This document shows, one piece after another, positions 44,120 through 52,591 of a stretch of DNA of 64,000 nt. The notes under the pieces are model-generated. The model was given only the letters and a program-made list of their open reading frames with translations, had not been told where the DNA came from and made no database searches. Each line of letters opens with the position of its first letter. Within the stretch, counting starts at the first letter, position 1. A program made the position numbers and the translations under genes. This stretch comes from Pantoea cypripedii (lineage in GTDB: Bacteria; Pseudomonadota; Gammaproteobacteria; Enterobacterales; Enterobacteriaceae): NCBI RefSeq assembly GCF_011395035.1, contig NZ_CP024768.1:1237377-1301376 (forward strand), given 5' to 3'.

Positions 44120-45013
44120 ATGAGCGCCACAGTGACACCGCACGATGCCCTGTTCAAAAAATTTATGAGTCAGCTCCCGCTTGCCAGACAGTTTCTGGAA
44201 ATTCACCTGCCGCCAACGATACGCAACCACTGCGACCTGGATACGTTGCAACTGGTACCGACTACGTTTATTGAACGGGATCTCAGCGCTTTTTATTCCG
44301 ACGTTTTGCTTTCAATGAAAACTGACTGTGGTGAAGGGTATATCTATACGCTGATTGAGCACCAAAGCTCTCCTGATAAATATATGACCTTACGCATGAT
44401 GCGCTACACCATTGCGGCCATGCAGCGCCATCTTGATGAAGGTCATACTGAATTGCCGATTGTGGTGCCAATGCTGTTCTATCAGGGAAAAACCAGTCCC
44501 TATCCTTACTCGATGAACTGGCTGGCTTCATTCCGTAACCAGGATCTGGCTGAGCAGATTTATTGCCATCCCTTCCCGCTGATTGACGTCACTGTCATCC
44601 CGGATGAGGAGATCATGACGCATCGCGGTGTGGCGCGGCTGGAGATGGCACATAAGATCATACGTCTGCGTGACTTGCTGGAAAATATCGACCCGATAGC
44701 CACGCTACTGTCGGTAGATTACAATGATAATCTCTCTATCGATGTGATCTACTATATTCTCCGGCATGGAGATACCGATGACCGGGACAAGGTCGTTGAA
44801 ATACTGGTGCAAGCCAAACCGCAACTTAAGGAACAGATTATGACAATTGAACAACAGTGGCGGCTGGAGTCACATAAGGAAGGTCGTCAGGAAGGCCTTC
44901 AGGAGGCTAAATTGCAGGTGGCTCAGCGTATGCTTCTGGACAAAATAGCCGTTGAAACCATCATGAAATTCACTGGCCTGAGCGAGAGTGACGTTAAGCA
45001 GCTTAATTCCTGA
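44120..45013 (+). CDS. Rpn-family recombination-promoting nuclease
   Basis: Member of the Rpn (PD-(D/E)XK, transposase_31/YhgA) family; E. coli Rpn proteins are DNA endonucleases that promote RecA-independent recombination and can act in phage defence. The 297 residues start SATVTPHDALFKKFMSQLPLARQFL, the usual family N-terminus, and carry the nuclease residues Asp61 (FYSDVLL), Glu80 and Gln82 (LIEHQS). The C-terminal 57 residues begin with an in-frame Met241 that has its own ribosome binding site and include a GRQEGLQEAKLQ repeat-like helix. It sits alone between accessory genes. A functional nuclease is likely, as no frameshift is seen. Confidence 0.88.
   Translation: MSATVTPHDALFKKFMSQLPLARQFLEIHLPPTIRNHCDLDTLQLVPTTFIERDLSAFYSDVLLSMKTDCGEGYIYTLIEHQSSPDKYMTLRMMRYTIAAMQRHLDEGHTELPIVVPMLFYQGKTSPYPYSMNWLASFRNQDLAEQIYCHPFPLIDVTVIPDEEIMTHRGVARLEMAHKIIRLRDLLENIDPIATLLSVDYNDNLSIDVIYYILRHGDTDDRDKVVEILVQAKPQLKEQIMTIEQQWRLESHKEGRQEGLQEAKLQVAQRMLLDKIAVETIMKFTGLSESDVKQLNS
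44840..45013 (+). CDS. Putative intragenic small protein from the Rpn C-terminus (RpnS-type)
   Basis: An in-frame ATG at 44840 is preceded by TTAAGGAACAG, placing AAGGA 7 nt upstream, an unusually good ribosome binding site for a codon inside a gene. Translation from here gives a 57-residue protein starting MTIEQQWRLESHKEGRQ and equal to the C-terminal part of the Rpn protein. In E. coli, several Rpn genes make such C-terminal small proteins from internal starts, and these inhibit the full-length toxic nuclease. By that precedent this would be an antitoxin; expression is inferred from sequence only. Confidence 0.55.
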   Translation: MTIEQQWRLESHKEGRQEGLQEAKLQVAQRMLLDKIAVETIMKFTGLSESDVKQLNS

Positions 45014-45045
45014 ATACCACAAATTTTGCGTCTCCTTTCTGAACG

Positions 45046-45067
45046 GCGCGGTAAGTCGCGCCGCTAC
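45046..45067 (-). repeat. Intergenic palindromic repeat, diverged reverse copy
   Basis: GCGCGGTAAGTCGCG followed by CCGCTAC; the AT core has changed. It lies between the Rpn gene and the chemoreceptor gene. Confidence 0.65.
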
Positions 45068-45183
45068 ATCATCACCCGTATTAACTATTTTTTTGCTTTG
45101 TGATCGCGCGCATCTCAAGTTCCCTCTTAACACGCCGTTAACCCGGATCAGGCATCTCGCCACTCCAGGGTAAGGGCACTCCA

Positions 45184-47079
45184 ATGTTAAAAACCACACA
45201 ATCACGTTTCACCGCGACCCTCATCGCGTTTTTCGTTGTCCTGATGCTGGTCACCTTGCTGGTGATCAACCAGTTTATTGCGCCACAACTCACGCAAAAT
45301 GAGAGTCGCCTGGTACGTTACGAAGTGGACGGCCTGGCCGGACGCATCGTTGAGCAGATGAACCGCGTACAGGCGCAGCAACGCGCCATTACCGAAGCCG
45401 CCAGCGTGATGGACAGCGCCAGCATTGATACGCTGCTGCCCGCGCTGGTTAACCAATATCAGGATAGTAACGTGTTCGGTGGTGGCATCTGGCCGTTACC
45501 GAATCGCCGCGATCCCGCCAAAGAAAAGGACAGCTCGTTCTTTGCACGCAACGCCAGCAATCAGTTACAGGTGAATACCTACTGGAACTCCGATGCTGCC
45601 GATAAATACTGGGAGCAGCCGTGGTACAAAGATGGCATGGCTGCGGCCAAAGGGCAGTGTGCCTGGGCGAAAGCCTACCAGGATGCTGCCAGCCCGCAGC
45701 CGCGTACCAACTGTGCTATGGCGATTTATCGTAATGGCACAGTCTGGGGTGTCGCCACCATTGACGTCACACTCGGCTTTTTCAACCAGCTGGCGAAGCA
45801 GATGGGAGAAGCGATCCACGGGCGTGTGCTGATTGTCGAAGCTGATGGCAAAGTGGTGGGTAACGCCGCGCTGGTGGAAGGGACGCCAAAACTGGAAAAT
45901 CTGGCAGATACCCAGCTGCCGCTGGCCGCAACCCTGAAAACCTTGCTGGCACAGGCGGGTACGCAGCCGACCCAGGCCAGCTATAAAAGCGATGACGGCG
46001 AACATACCCTGTTCCTGCAAGCGATCCCCGGCAGCCCCTGGTATCTTGCCAGCGATGTACCGTCGAGCCTGCTGGATGCTCAAACCCATAGCATGCTGAC
46101 ACGCCTCGGTCTGGTGCAGATCCCGCTGGCGGTGATTCTGCTGCTGGTATTGCTCGGTTTTGTCCGTGCCATGATGCAACGCCTCAGCCTGCTGAACCGC
46201 AATATCGAAGCATTATCAACCGGTGGTGCCGATCTGACCCAGCGTTTGCCGGCCAGTAACAGCCCGGAATTCAACGCGGTGGCGCAGAGCTTCAACCAGT
46301 TCATTGCTTATTTACAGGGGCTGATGCGGCAGGTTGGCGACAGTGCGCTGGCGATCACGGCGGCCTCACGTGAGATTGCCAGTGGCAATGCTGACCTCTC
46401 GGCGCGTACCGAATCGCAGGCCAGTTCGATTGTTGAAACGGCCGCCTCGATGGAAGAGTTAACCGGCACGGTACGCCAGAATGCCGATAACGCGACCCAC
46501 GCCAACCAGCTGGCTGACGGGGCTTCGCAGGTGGCGGCACGCGGTACTGAAGTGGTACGGCAGGTAGTGAGTACCATGGGTGAGATTCACCACTCCTCAC
46601 GCAAAGTGGTGGATATTATCAGCGTCATCGATAGCATCGCCTTCCAGACCAATATCCTGGCGCTGAACGCCGCAGTGGAAGCGGCGCGTGCCGGAGAGCA
46701 GGGACGTGGGTTTGCCGTGGTGGCATCGGAAGTGCGCAACCTGGCGCAGCGTTCGGCGAATTCGGCGCGTGAGATTAAAAAGTTGATTGAGGAATCGGTC
46801 GCCAATATCGATACCGGCAGCCAGCTGGTGGAGCAGGCCGGACAGACTATGGATGAGCTGATGCAGGGTGTCAGCAGCGTGACAACTCTGATGGGGGAAA
46901 TCATGTCTGCCAGCCGCGAGCAGAGCCTGGGCATCGATCAGGTTAACGTCGCCATTACCCAACTTGATGGCAGCACCCAGCAAAATGCCGCGTTGGTTGA
47001 ACAGGTTTCCGCCGCGGCACGCGCGATGGAAGAGCAGAGCGTACAGCTGGAACAGGTGGTGCATAGCTTTAAACTCTAA
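45184..47079 (+). CDS. Methyl-accepting chemotaxis protein
   Basis: Inner-membrane chemoreceptor of 631 residues. A first membrane helix (about 12-33) precedes a periplasmic sensor of some 270 residues that looks like a double-Cache fold (WPLPNRRDP, YWEQPWYKDG, GVATIDVTLGFFNQLA), then a second helix (about 307-329), a HAMP domain and the cytosolic signalling rod. The hairpin tip IDSIAFQTNILALNAAVEAARAGEQGRGFAVVASEVR spans residues 481-517 (cited here by key parts: FQTNILALNAA and GRGFAVVA). The protein ends VVHSFKL with no NWETF-type pentapeptide, so it would rely on other receptors for CheR/CheB tethering. Ligand unknown. Confidence 0.92.
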   Translation: MLKTTQSRFTATLIAFFVVLMLVTLLVINQFIAPQLTQNESRLVRYEVDGLAGRIVEQMNRVQAQQRAITEAASVMDSASIDTLLPALVNQYQDSNVFGGGIWPLPNRRDPAKEKDSSFFARNASNQLQVNTYWNSDAADKYWEQPWYKDGMAAAKGQCAWAKAYQDAASPQPRTNCAMAIYRNGTVWGVATIDVTLGFFNQLAKQMGEAIHGRVLIVEADGKVVGNAALVEGTPKLENLADTQLPLAATLKTLLAQAGTQPTQASYKSDDGEHTLFLQAIPGSPWYLASDVPSSLLDAQTHSMLTRLGLVQIPLAVILLLVLLGFVRAMMQRLSLLNRNIEALSTGGADLTQRLPASNSPEFNAVAQSFNQFIAYLQGLMRQVGDSALAITAASREIASGNADLSARTESQASSIVETAASMEELTGTVRQNADNATHANQLADGASQVAARGTEVVRQVVSTMGEIHHSSRKVVDIISVIDSIAFQTNILALNAAVEAARAGEQGRGFAVVASEVRNLAQRSANSAREIKKLIEESVANIDTGSQLVEQAGQTMDELMQGVSSVTTLMGEIMSASREQSLGIDQVNVAITQLDGSTQQNAALVEQVSAAARAMEEQSVQLEQVVHSFKL

Positions 47080-47090
47080 TCGTACCGGGT

Positions 47091-47121
47091 ACGGCAGTTC
47101 GTCGCGAGCTGCCGTTTCTCC
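47091..47121 (+). terminator. Probable terminator after the chemoreceptor gene
   Basis: ACGGCAG pairs with CTGCCGT around an 11-nt loop that itself has short TCG/CGA pairing; TTTCTCCTT follows. It starts 12 nt after the stop codon. Confidence 0.6.
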
Positions 47122-47264
47122 TTCCTAAGCAGAAATTCCCCGTTTTTTATGCTGGCTGCTAAGATTAACCTTCCGCTGCGGAAACGCACGGAATGTACGC
47201 TATTTCTCCGGCCCACTGCGTCGTGATTGTGTACAATAGCTGAGATTGTTCTGAAGGAGTTGTC

Positions 47265-47798
47265 ATGTCCGCCATAGAAGTTATTCTCGTCGACCACCTC
47301 GATCGTCCCACTGGCAAGATGGAAAAGCTGGAAGTTCATGAAAAAGGATTACTGCATCGCGCGGTAACGGTTTACGTATTTAACTCACGGCATGAACTGC
47401 TACTGCAACGGCGTGCCAGTGGTAAATATCACTGTGGTGGATTGTGGAGCAACACCTGTTGCGGTCATCCCTATCCACAGGAATCAACACGCGCAGCTGC
47501 GGAGCGCCGTTTGCGCGAAGAGATGGGGCTGGCACTCACGCTGACCCCGGTATTTGAACTGAGCTACAACCTGCCACTCAGCAATGGCCTGACCGAACAT
47601 GAATATGGTCACGTGTTTTTTGCCATCAGCGACGAGCAACCCGAGCTAAACCCGGAAGAAGCTGACGCCTGGTGCTACCGTTCCGTGGCGCAGATTCAGC
47701 AGGAAATCGCCCAGCAACCGGCGCAGTTTACCCCGTGGTTTCTCTACACCTTCGCGCGCATTCCCGCCACGCTGGACGCTTTTCAGGTCACGGCCTGA
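47265..47798 (+). CDS. idi: Isopentenyl-diphosphate delta-isomerase, type I
   Basis: Nudix-fold enzyme that interconverts isopentenyl and dimethylallyl diphosphate in isoprenoid synthesis. The 177-residue protein has the metal-binding His25 and His31 (VHEKGLLHRA), catalytic Cys66 and His68 in TCCGHP, the Nudix-box-like REEMGL segment, and Glu111/Glu113 in EHEYGHVFFA. AAGGAG lies 8 nt before the ATG at 47265. It stands alone, with no crt genes nearby, so it is a housekeeping-type copy rather than part of a carotenoid cluster. Confidence 0.95.
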   Translation: MSAIEVILVDHLDRPTGKMEKLEVHEKGLLHRAVTVYVFNSRHELLLQRRASGKYHCGGLWSNTCCGHPYPQESTRAAAERRLREEMGLALTLTPVFELSYNLPLSNGLTEHEYGHVFFAISDEQPELNPEEADAWCYRSVAQIQQEIAQQPAQFTPWFLYTFARIPATLDAFQVTA

Positions 47799-47809
47799 TC
47801 AGCTTAAAT

Positions 47810-47870
47810 GCGCGATAAATCACGCCGCTACCAATGACTGTACCTATTGTAGCGGCGCGATTTATCGCGC
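47810..47870. repeat. Inverted pair of intergenic palindromic repeats
   Basis: A reverse copy (47810-47831, GCGCGATAAATCACG then CCGCTAC) faces a forward copy (47849-47870, beginning GTAGCGGCGCGAT), filling the gap between the convergent idi and MFS genes. Confidence 0.8.
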
Positions 47871-47880
47871 AGGGTTACGG

Positions 47881-49353
47881 TTACTGCTGGGTAAAATCCT
47901 CGGCATCCACGTCGTAACCCGACGGCTCCCAGCGAATCGCCAGCAGTGCCAGCAATCCGATCAGTGGTGCCAGAAAGATCACCCAGAACACGCCGGTGCC
48001 AAACGCTGCCACCAGCAGCGGGAACACAAACAGCGACACGGTGGAACTGCCGCGCATCAGCGTCTGGTTAAAGCCCACACCCACGCCGCGCAGTGACGCT
48101 GGATAGCTCAGCGAAGCAAAGGTCATGGTATGTGACCCAGGACCAAAACCCTGACCAAACAGGAACAGCGCCAGCATGGCAATCGCCAGTGCCGCCTGCT
48201 CTCCGCCTTCCGGACGACCAATCAATGCCAGCCCCAGTAGCGCCACGCACTGGCAGCTATAACCCGTCACCGACATCTTCCACGCCCCGAGACGCGGAAC
48301 CAGACGCACCGCCAGCAAACCGCCGACAAAGGCAAACAGCAGATTCAGCGCCAGCGAGACCAGAATGGTGGTCAGCATCGATTGGGCAAAAAAGCTGGAG
48401 ATAATCACTGGCAGGCCAAACGCCACCGCGTTGTAGGCGAAAGAGGAGGCGATGGACGTCACGGTCGCCAGGATCGTGCGACGACGATATACGCCCTGCA
48501 ACAGCGCCCCATAGTTGCGCCAGCTGGCTTTGCGCACGGACGGTTGTTTGCTCTGGTCGGCATCTTCTGCCACTCGGGCATTGATGTTGTAGGAGCGACG
48601 CAGAATCTCCGCCGCGCCATTCAGGTTGCCCTGATTGGCGGCCCAGATCGGCGATTCGCTCATATAACGGCTGCGGATGGCAATGATCAGCAGTGCAGGC
48701 ACGGCACCAAAACCGAGAATCAAGCGCCACAGCCAGTCGGTATGGGTTTCCGGCAGGACTGCGTACAGCAGCAGTACCAGCAGATAGGAGATGCTAATCG
48801 CTGCATACCAGGTGGGGCACCACATCGCTACGCTGGCGGCTTTATTGCCCTTGCCGCGCAGTTTCGAGAACTCAGCAAGAAACGCCATCGCCACTGGCAA
48901 ATCGATACCGACCCCAAGGCCCATAACAAAGCGCGCGCCGCCCAGCACATACTCGTTGGGAGCAAAGGCACAGGCCAGCGCTGCCACCACAAAGAAGAAC
49001 ATATCCGCCATAAACACGCGGTAACGACCAATTTTATCGGTGAGATAGCCGCCAATCAGCGCACCCACGATGGCTCCGAAGGTAATGGCTGCCGCCACCA
49101 TCCCGGTTCCGGTCGGTGTAAGCTGGAATTCGCGTGCGACATCTTTGATGCCGAACGCCAGCGCGCCGAGATCGTAGGCATCAAGAAACACCCCACCGAG
49201 CGCGATGGCGATCACGATGCGTGCGTTACTACGCGACTGCTCGCTGTTATTCACCAGGCTGGTGACATCGGCCGCACTGCGGATCCACTGCGTCTCACCC
49301 TGAGGTTGATTCCCTGCCAGCGCCACATGGGCGGGAGAAGTTAAGTCGGACAT
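47881..49353 (-). CDS. MFS transporter of the metabolite/H+ symporter type
   Basis: Twelve-helix major facilitator of 490 residues. After a soluble N-terminus of about 45 residues come FLDAYDLGALAFGI in helix 1, the loop-2 motif GGYLTDKIGRYRVFMADM, RFVMGLGVGIDLPVAMAFLAEFSKLRGKGN around helices 4-5, and RYMSESPIW before a long central loop. These features fit the sugar-porter/organic-acid symporter branches. It is transcribed away from osmF; a pair of direct repeats lies 75-103 nt upstream of its start. The substrate cannot be predicted. Confidence 0.8.
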   Translation of the reverse strand: MSDLTSPAHVALAGNQPQGETQWIRSAADVTSLVNNSEQSRSNARIVIAIALGGVFLDAYDLGALAFGIKDVAREFQLTPTGTGMVAAAITFGAIVGALIGGYLTDKIGRYRVFMADMFFFVVAALACAFAPNEYVLGGARFVMGLGVGIDLPVAMAFLAEFSKLRGKGNKAASVAMWCPTWYAAISISYLLVLLLYAVLPETHTDWLWRLILGFGAVPALLIIAIRSRYMSESPIWAANQGNLNGAAEILRRSYNINARVAEDADQSKQPSVRKASWRNYGALLQGVYRRRTILATVTSIASSFAYNAVAFGLPVIISSFFAQSMLTTILVSLALNLLFAFVGGLLAVRLVPRLGAWKMSVTGYSCQCVALLGLALIGRPEGGEQAALAIAMLALFLFGQGFGPGSHTMTFASLSYPASLRGVGVGFNQTLMRGSSTVSLFVFPLLVAAFGTGVFWVIFLAPLIGLLALLAIRWEPSGYDVDAEDFTQQ

Positions 49354-49427
49354 GATGTTGTTGTCTGTATTTTTGTTGGTATGGGGGATATGAGAATAAT
49401 CCTCAGTTCGCTGCTGAAAAATTCCAT

Positions 49428-49456
49428 TTGGTTATATGAGCAACGAATTGGTTATA
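49428..49456. promoter_or_regulatory. Direct-repeat element between the MFS gene and osmF
   Basis: TTGGTTATA occurs at 49428-49436 and again at 49448-49456, exactly 20 bp apart (two helical turns). The second is part of the palindrome GGTTATAACC. It has the look of a regulator binding site; the regulator is unknown. Confidence 0.4.
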
Positions 49457-49584
49457 ACCTATTTGAATTGGCTAGCAGAAATTGAGTGAAGCAAACACGC
49501 CCGGTGCACTTGACCGCACCTATCCCGGTTCGCCAGGCTACGCTTGTTACTCAACATACGATAACAATACCGAGGGTGAACAGC

Positions 49585-50493
49585 ATGATTAAGCAGGGTT
49601 TACTGGGATTGGTAGCATTGGCAATCAGTGTTAGCGCAGCGCAGGCCGCCGATCCGGTGCGGGTGGGATCGAAGATTGATACCGAAGGTTCGCTGCTCGG
49701 AAATATCATTCTGCAGGTGCTGAACAAGCATGGGGTGCCGACGGTGAACAAAATTCAGCTCGGTACCACTCAGGTGGTGCGCGGTGCCATCACCGCCGGG
49801 GCGCTGGATATCTATCCTGAATACACCGGTAACGGGGCGTTTTTCTTTAATGATGAGAAAGACCCGGCGTGGAAGAATGCGCAGCAGGGTTATGAGAAGG
49901 TCAAAACTCTCGATGCGGAAAAAAACCATCTGGTATGGCTGACCCCTGCACCTGCCAATAACACCTGGACCATCGCGGTACGCAGCGATGTTGCCGGGAA
50001 AAACCAACTCACCTCGCTGGCGGATTTGAGCCAGTATCTGAAAAAAGGTGGCACTTTCAAACTGGCGGCGTCGGCCGAATTTATTGAGCGCAGCGATGCG
50101 TTGCCGGCGTTTGAAAAAGCCTACGATTTCAAACTTGATCAGTCACAGTTGCTGTCGCTGGCGGGCGGCGATACGGCGGTGACTATCAAAGCGGCGGCGC
50201 AGCAAACCTCCGGGGTGAATGCGGCGATGGCCTACGGCACGGACGGCCCGGTGGCGGCGCTGGGGCTGCAAACTTTGACCGATCCGAAAGGGGTACAGCC
50301 GATTTACGCACCCACTCCGGTGATCCGCGATGTGGTGCTGAAGCAATATCCTGAGATTGCCAGCTGGTTACAGCCGGTGTTCAGCAAACTCGACGAAAAG
50401 ACGCTGCAACAGCTTAACGCGCAGATTGCGGTGGAGGGTCAGGATGCCAGCCAGGTGGCTAAAACGTGGCTACAGCAGAATAAGTTCTTGTAA
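49585..50493 (+). CDS. osmF: Glycine betaine-type ABC transporter substrate-binding protein OsmF (YehZ)
   Basis: Periplasmic binding protein of the YehZYXW importer, an osmotic- and stationary-phase-related low-affinity betaine uptake system in E. coli. The 302-residue protein has a signal peptide ending AQAA (about residue 24) and then VRVGSKIDTEGSLLGNIILQVL, GTTQVVRGAITAGALDIYPEYTGNG and MAYGTDGPVAALGL, typical OpuAC-type motifs. The ATG at 49585 follows GAGGGTGAACAGC; an upstream in-frame ATG at 49486 would add a non-signal extension. It is first of four collinear genes. Confidence 0.93.
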   Translation: MIKQGLLGLVALAISVSAAQAADPVRVGSKIDTEGSLLGNIILQVLNKHGVPTVNKIQLGTTQVVRGAITAGALDIYPEYTGNGAFFFNDEKDPAWKNAQQGYEKVKTLDAEKNHLVWLTPAPANNTWTIAVRSDVAGKNQLTSLADLSQYLKKGGTFKLAASAEFIERSDALPAFEKAYDFKLDQSQLLSLAGGDTAVTIKAAAQQTSGVNAAMAYGTDGPVAALGLQTLTDPKGVQPIYAPTPVIRDVVLKQYPEIASWLQPVFSKLDEKTLQQLNAQIAVEGQDASQVAKTWLQQNKFL

Positions 50494-50496
50494 CGC

Positions 50497-51663
50497 GTGG
50501 CATTATTCACGCAAAGGCCGCGCCAGCAACCGGTGATTCTGCTGCTACTGGTATTGTTAAGTCTGACATTTGCTACGCTGCCGCTACTGAGTTATGCCGC
50601 AAATCGGCTGGTATCAGGTCAGCCGTTGTTGCTGTGGCAAATCCCGCAGGGGGGAGGATTACTGCTCCCTTTGCTGGCGCTATGGCTATTGTTATGGTGC
50701 CAGCCCGGTCGCCGTACTGCATTGCTACTGCTGGTGAGCGCCGAATGTCTGTTTACGCTGTTGATATGGCTGGGCGGCCATCAGGCGACGCTACTGGCGC
50801 AGAGTGGCAGTCGGCTGGCGCGTACCGCCTTTGGCAGCGGGTTGTGGATTGCGCTGGCTCTGGCATTGTTGCTGGCGGCCGAGGCGGTGCGCCAGATAAG
50901 CCAGAAGACCACCGTGCGCATCCTGCTGAACCTGCAAATGTGGTTACTACCGCTCGGCCTGCTGCTGAGCGGCCATCTCAATCAGCTTTCCCTGTTAAAA
51001 GAGTATGCCAACCGCAGTGCGACCTTTGACGCCGCCTTTAGCCAGCATCTGACGTTGCTCGGCGGCACACTGCTGCCGACGCTGCTGATTGGCCTGCCGC
51101 TCGGCATCCTCATCGCCCGGCGCACGCACTGGCAGCAGGCAGCGTTTAACGTGCTGAATCTGATCCAGACCATCCCCTCGGTGGCGCTGTTTGGCCTGCT
51201 GATTGCGCCGCTGGCTGGGTTGTCGACGCATTTCCCGTTGCTGGCGCGTTGGGGCATTGCCGGTATCGGAATGGCACCGGCGCTGATTGCGCTGGTGCTG
51301 TACGCATTGTTGCCACTGGTGCGCAGCGTGGTAGCGGGCCTGCAACAGGTGCCGTCCGAGGTACGGGAAACGGCGCGCGGCATGGGGATGAGCCGCTGGC
51401 AGCAGTTCTGGCTGGCGGAGTTGCCGCTGGCGTTGCCGGTGTGGCTGTCCGGGTTGCGCGTGGTGGTGGTACAGACGCTGGGGCTGGCGGTGGTTGCGGC
51501 GCTGATTGGCGCGGGGGGGTTTGGTGCCATTCTGTTTCAGGGGTTGCTGAGTAGCGCCCTCGATTTGGTGCTGCTGGGGGTGATCCCGGTGGTGGCGCTG
51601 GCGGTGATCGCCGATGCGCTGCTGCGTTTAGTGGCAGCACTGCTGGAGAGACGACATGATTGA
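50497..51663 (+). CDS. yehY: ABC transporter permease YehY
   Basis: Membrane permease of the OsmF importer. The 388 residues have an N-terminal group of helices followed by the BPD-transport fold with the EAA motif VRETARGMGMSRWQQFWLAELPLALP. It starts with GTG at 50497, 3 nt after the osmF stop, and overlaps yehX by 8 nt. Length is close to E. coli YehY (about 385). Confidence 0.93.
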   Translation: MALFTQRPRQQPVILLLLVLLSLTFATLPLLSYAANRLVSGQPLLLWQIPQGGGLLLPLLALWLLLWCQPGRRTALLLLVSAECLFTLLIWLGGHQATLLAQSGSRLARTAFGSGLWIALALALLLAAEAVRQISQKTTVRILLNLQMWLLPLGLLLSGHLNQLSLLKEYANRSATFDAAFSQHLTLLGGTLLPTLLIGLPLGILIARRTHWQQAAFNVLNLIQTIPSVALFGLLIAPLAGLSTHFPLLARWGIAGIGMAPALIALVLYALLPLVRSVVAGLQQVPSEVRETARGMGMSRWQQFWLAELPLALPVWLSGLRVVVVQTLGLAVVAALIGAGGFGAILFQGLLSSALDLVLLGVIPVVALAVIADALLRLVAALLERRHD

Positions 51664-52591
51664 ATTTCATCAGGTAAATAAAATCTTCGATGGCAAAGCG
51701 GCGGTGCGTGATCTGTCGCTGCATATCGCTAAAGGCAGCTTTACGGTACTGATTGGCACCTCCGGTTCCGGTAAATCCACCACGCTGAAGATGATTAACC
51801 GGCTGGTCGAGCACGACAGCGGGGAAATTCGCTTTGCCGGTGAGGCGATTGAACGCATGGATGCACGCGCATTACGGCGACGTATCGGCTATGCCATTCA
51901 ATCCATCGGTTTATTCCCTCACTGGAGCGTGGCGAAAAACATCGCCACCGTGCCATCCCTGCTGGGCTGGCCGCAGGCGCGCATTCACGAGCGTGTGGCG
52001 GAACTGCTGGCGCTGCTGAATCTCGACCCGCATCTGGCCACCCGCTATCCGCATCAGCTGTCTGGCGGGCAGCAGCAGCGTGTTGGCGTGGCGCGTGCGC
52101 TGGCGGCAGACCCCGAATTATTGCTGATGGATGAGCCGTTCGGTGCGCTCGACCCGGTGAACCGCCAGGCTCTGCAACAGGAGATGTTGCGCATTCATCG
52201 GCTGTCCGGCCGCACCATCGTGCTGGTGACGCACGATATCGATGAAGCGTTGACGCTGGCGGATCATCTGGTGTTGATGGATGGCGGGGAAATTGTGCAG
52301 CAGGGCAAACCTATCGAACTGCTGACTCAGCCGGCCAGCGATTTCGCGCGCGAATTTTTCGGTCACAGCGAACTGGGCGTGCGGTTGCTGGCATTGGGGC
52401 GGGCCGGGAACGCGGTGCGGCGCGGCGAATGGCTGGAGGCGGAGCCGATCGCGGCGGCGCTGACGCTGCGCGAGGCACTGTCGCAGTTTATTGCGCGACG
52501 TACCGACAAGCTGCCGGTGGTCGATCAACACCAGCAACCGCTGGGCGTGCTGTATTTTAGCGATTTGCTGCGTCAGCGCGAGGCGGGCTGA
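51656..52591 (+). CDS. yehX: ABC transporter ATP-binding protein YehX
   Basis: ATPase of the OsmF importer. The 311-residue protein has Walker A GTSGSGKSTT, Q-loop AIQSIGLFPHW, signature LSGGQQQRVGVARAL, Walker B LLLMDEPFGALD and the switch His in VTHDIDEA, then a C-terminal CBS-like extension (EALSQFIARRTDKLPVVDQ). It overlaps yehY by 8 nt and yehW by 1 nt. Confidence 0.94.
   Translation: MIEFHQVNKIFDGKAAVRDLSLHIAKGSFTVLIGTSGSGKSTTLKMINRLVEHDSGEIRFAGEAIERMDARALRRRIGYAIQSIGLFPHWSVAKNIATVPSLLGWPQARIHERVAELLALLNLDPHLATRYPHQLSGGQQQRVGVARALAADPELLLMDEPFGALDPVNRQALQQEMLRIHRLSGRTIVLVTHDIDEALTLADHLVLMDGGEIVQQGKPIELLTQPASDFAREFFGHSELGVRLLALGRAGNAVRRGEWLEAEPIAAALTLREALSQFIARRTDKLPVVDQHQQPLGVLYFSDLLRQREAG

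Noticed and set aside
44120..45013. Treating the Rpn gene as part of an insertion sequence because the family is also called putative transposase
   Set aside because: No terminal inverted repeats, target duplications or second copy are visible; the family members are nucleases and not known to form mobile elements.
47265..47798. idi as part of a carotenoid (crt) cluster, common in Pantoea
   Set aside because: No crt genes lie within several kilobases on either side; the gene stands alone.
48382..49344. A 320-codon open frame antisense to the MFS transporter gene
   Set aside because: The opposite strand encodes a clear twelve-helix transporter; the antisense product is rich in Gln, His, Arg and Gly with no family features, typical of a shadow frame in GC-rich DNA.
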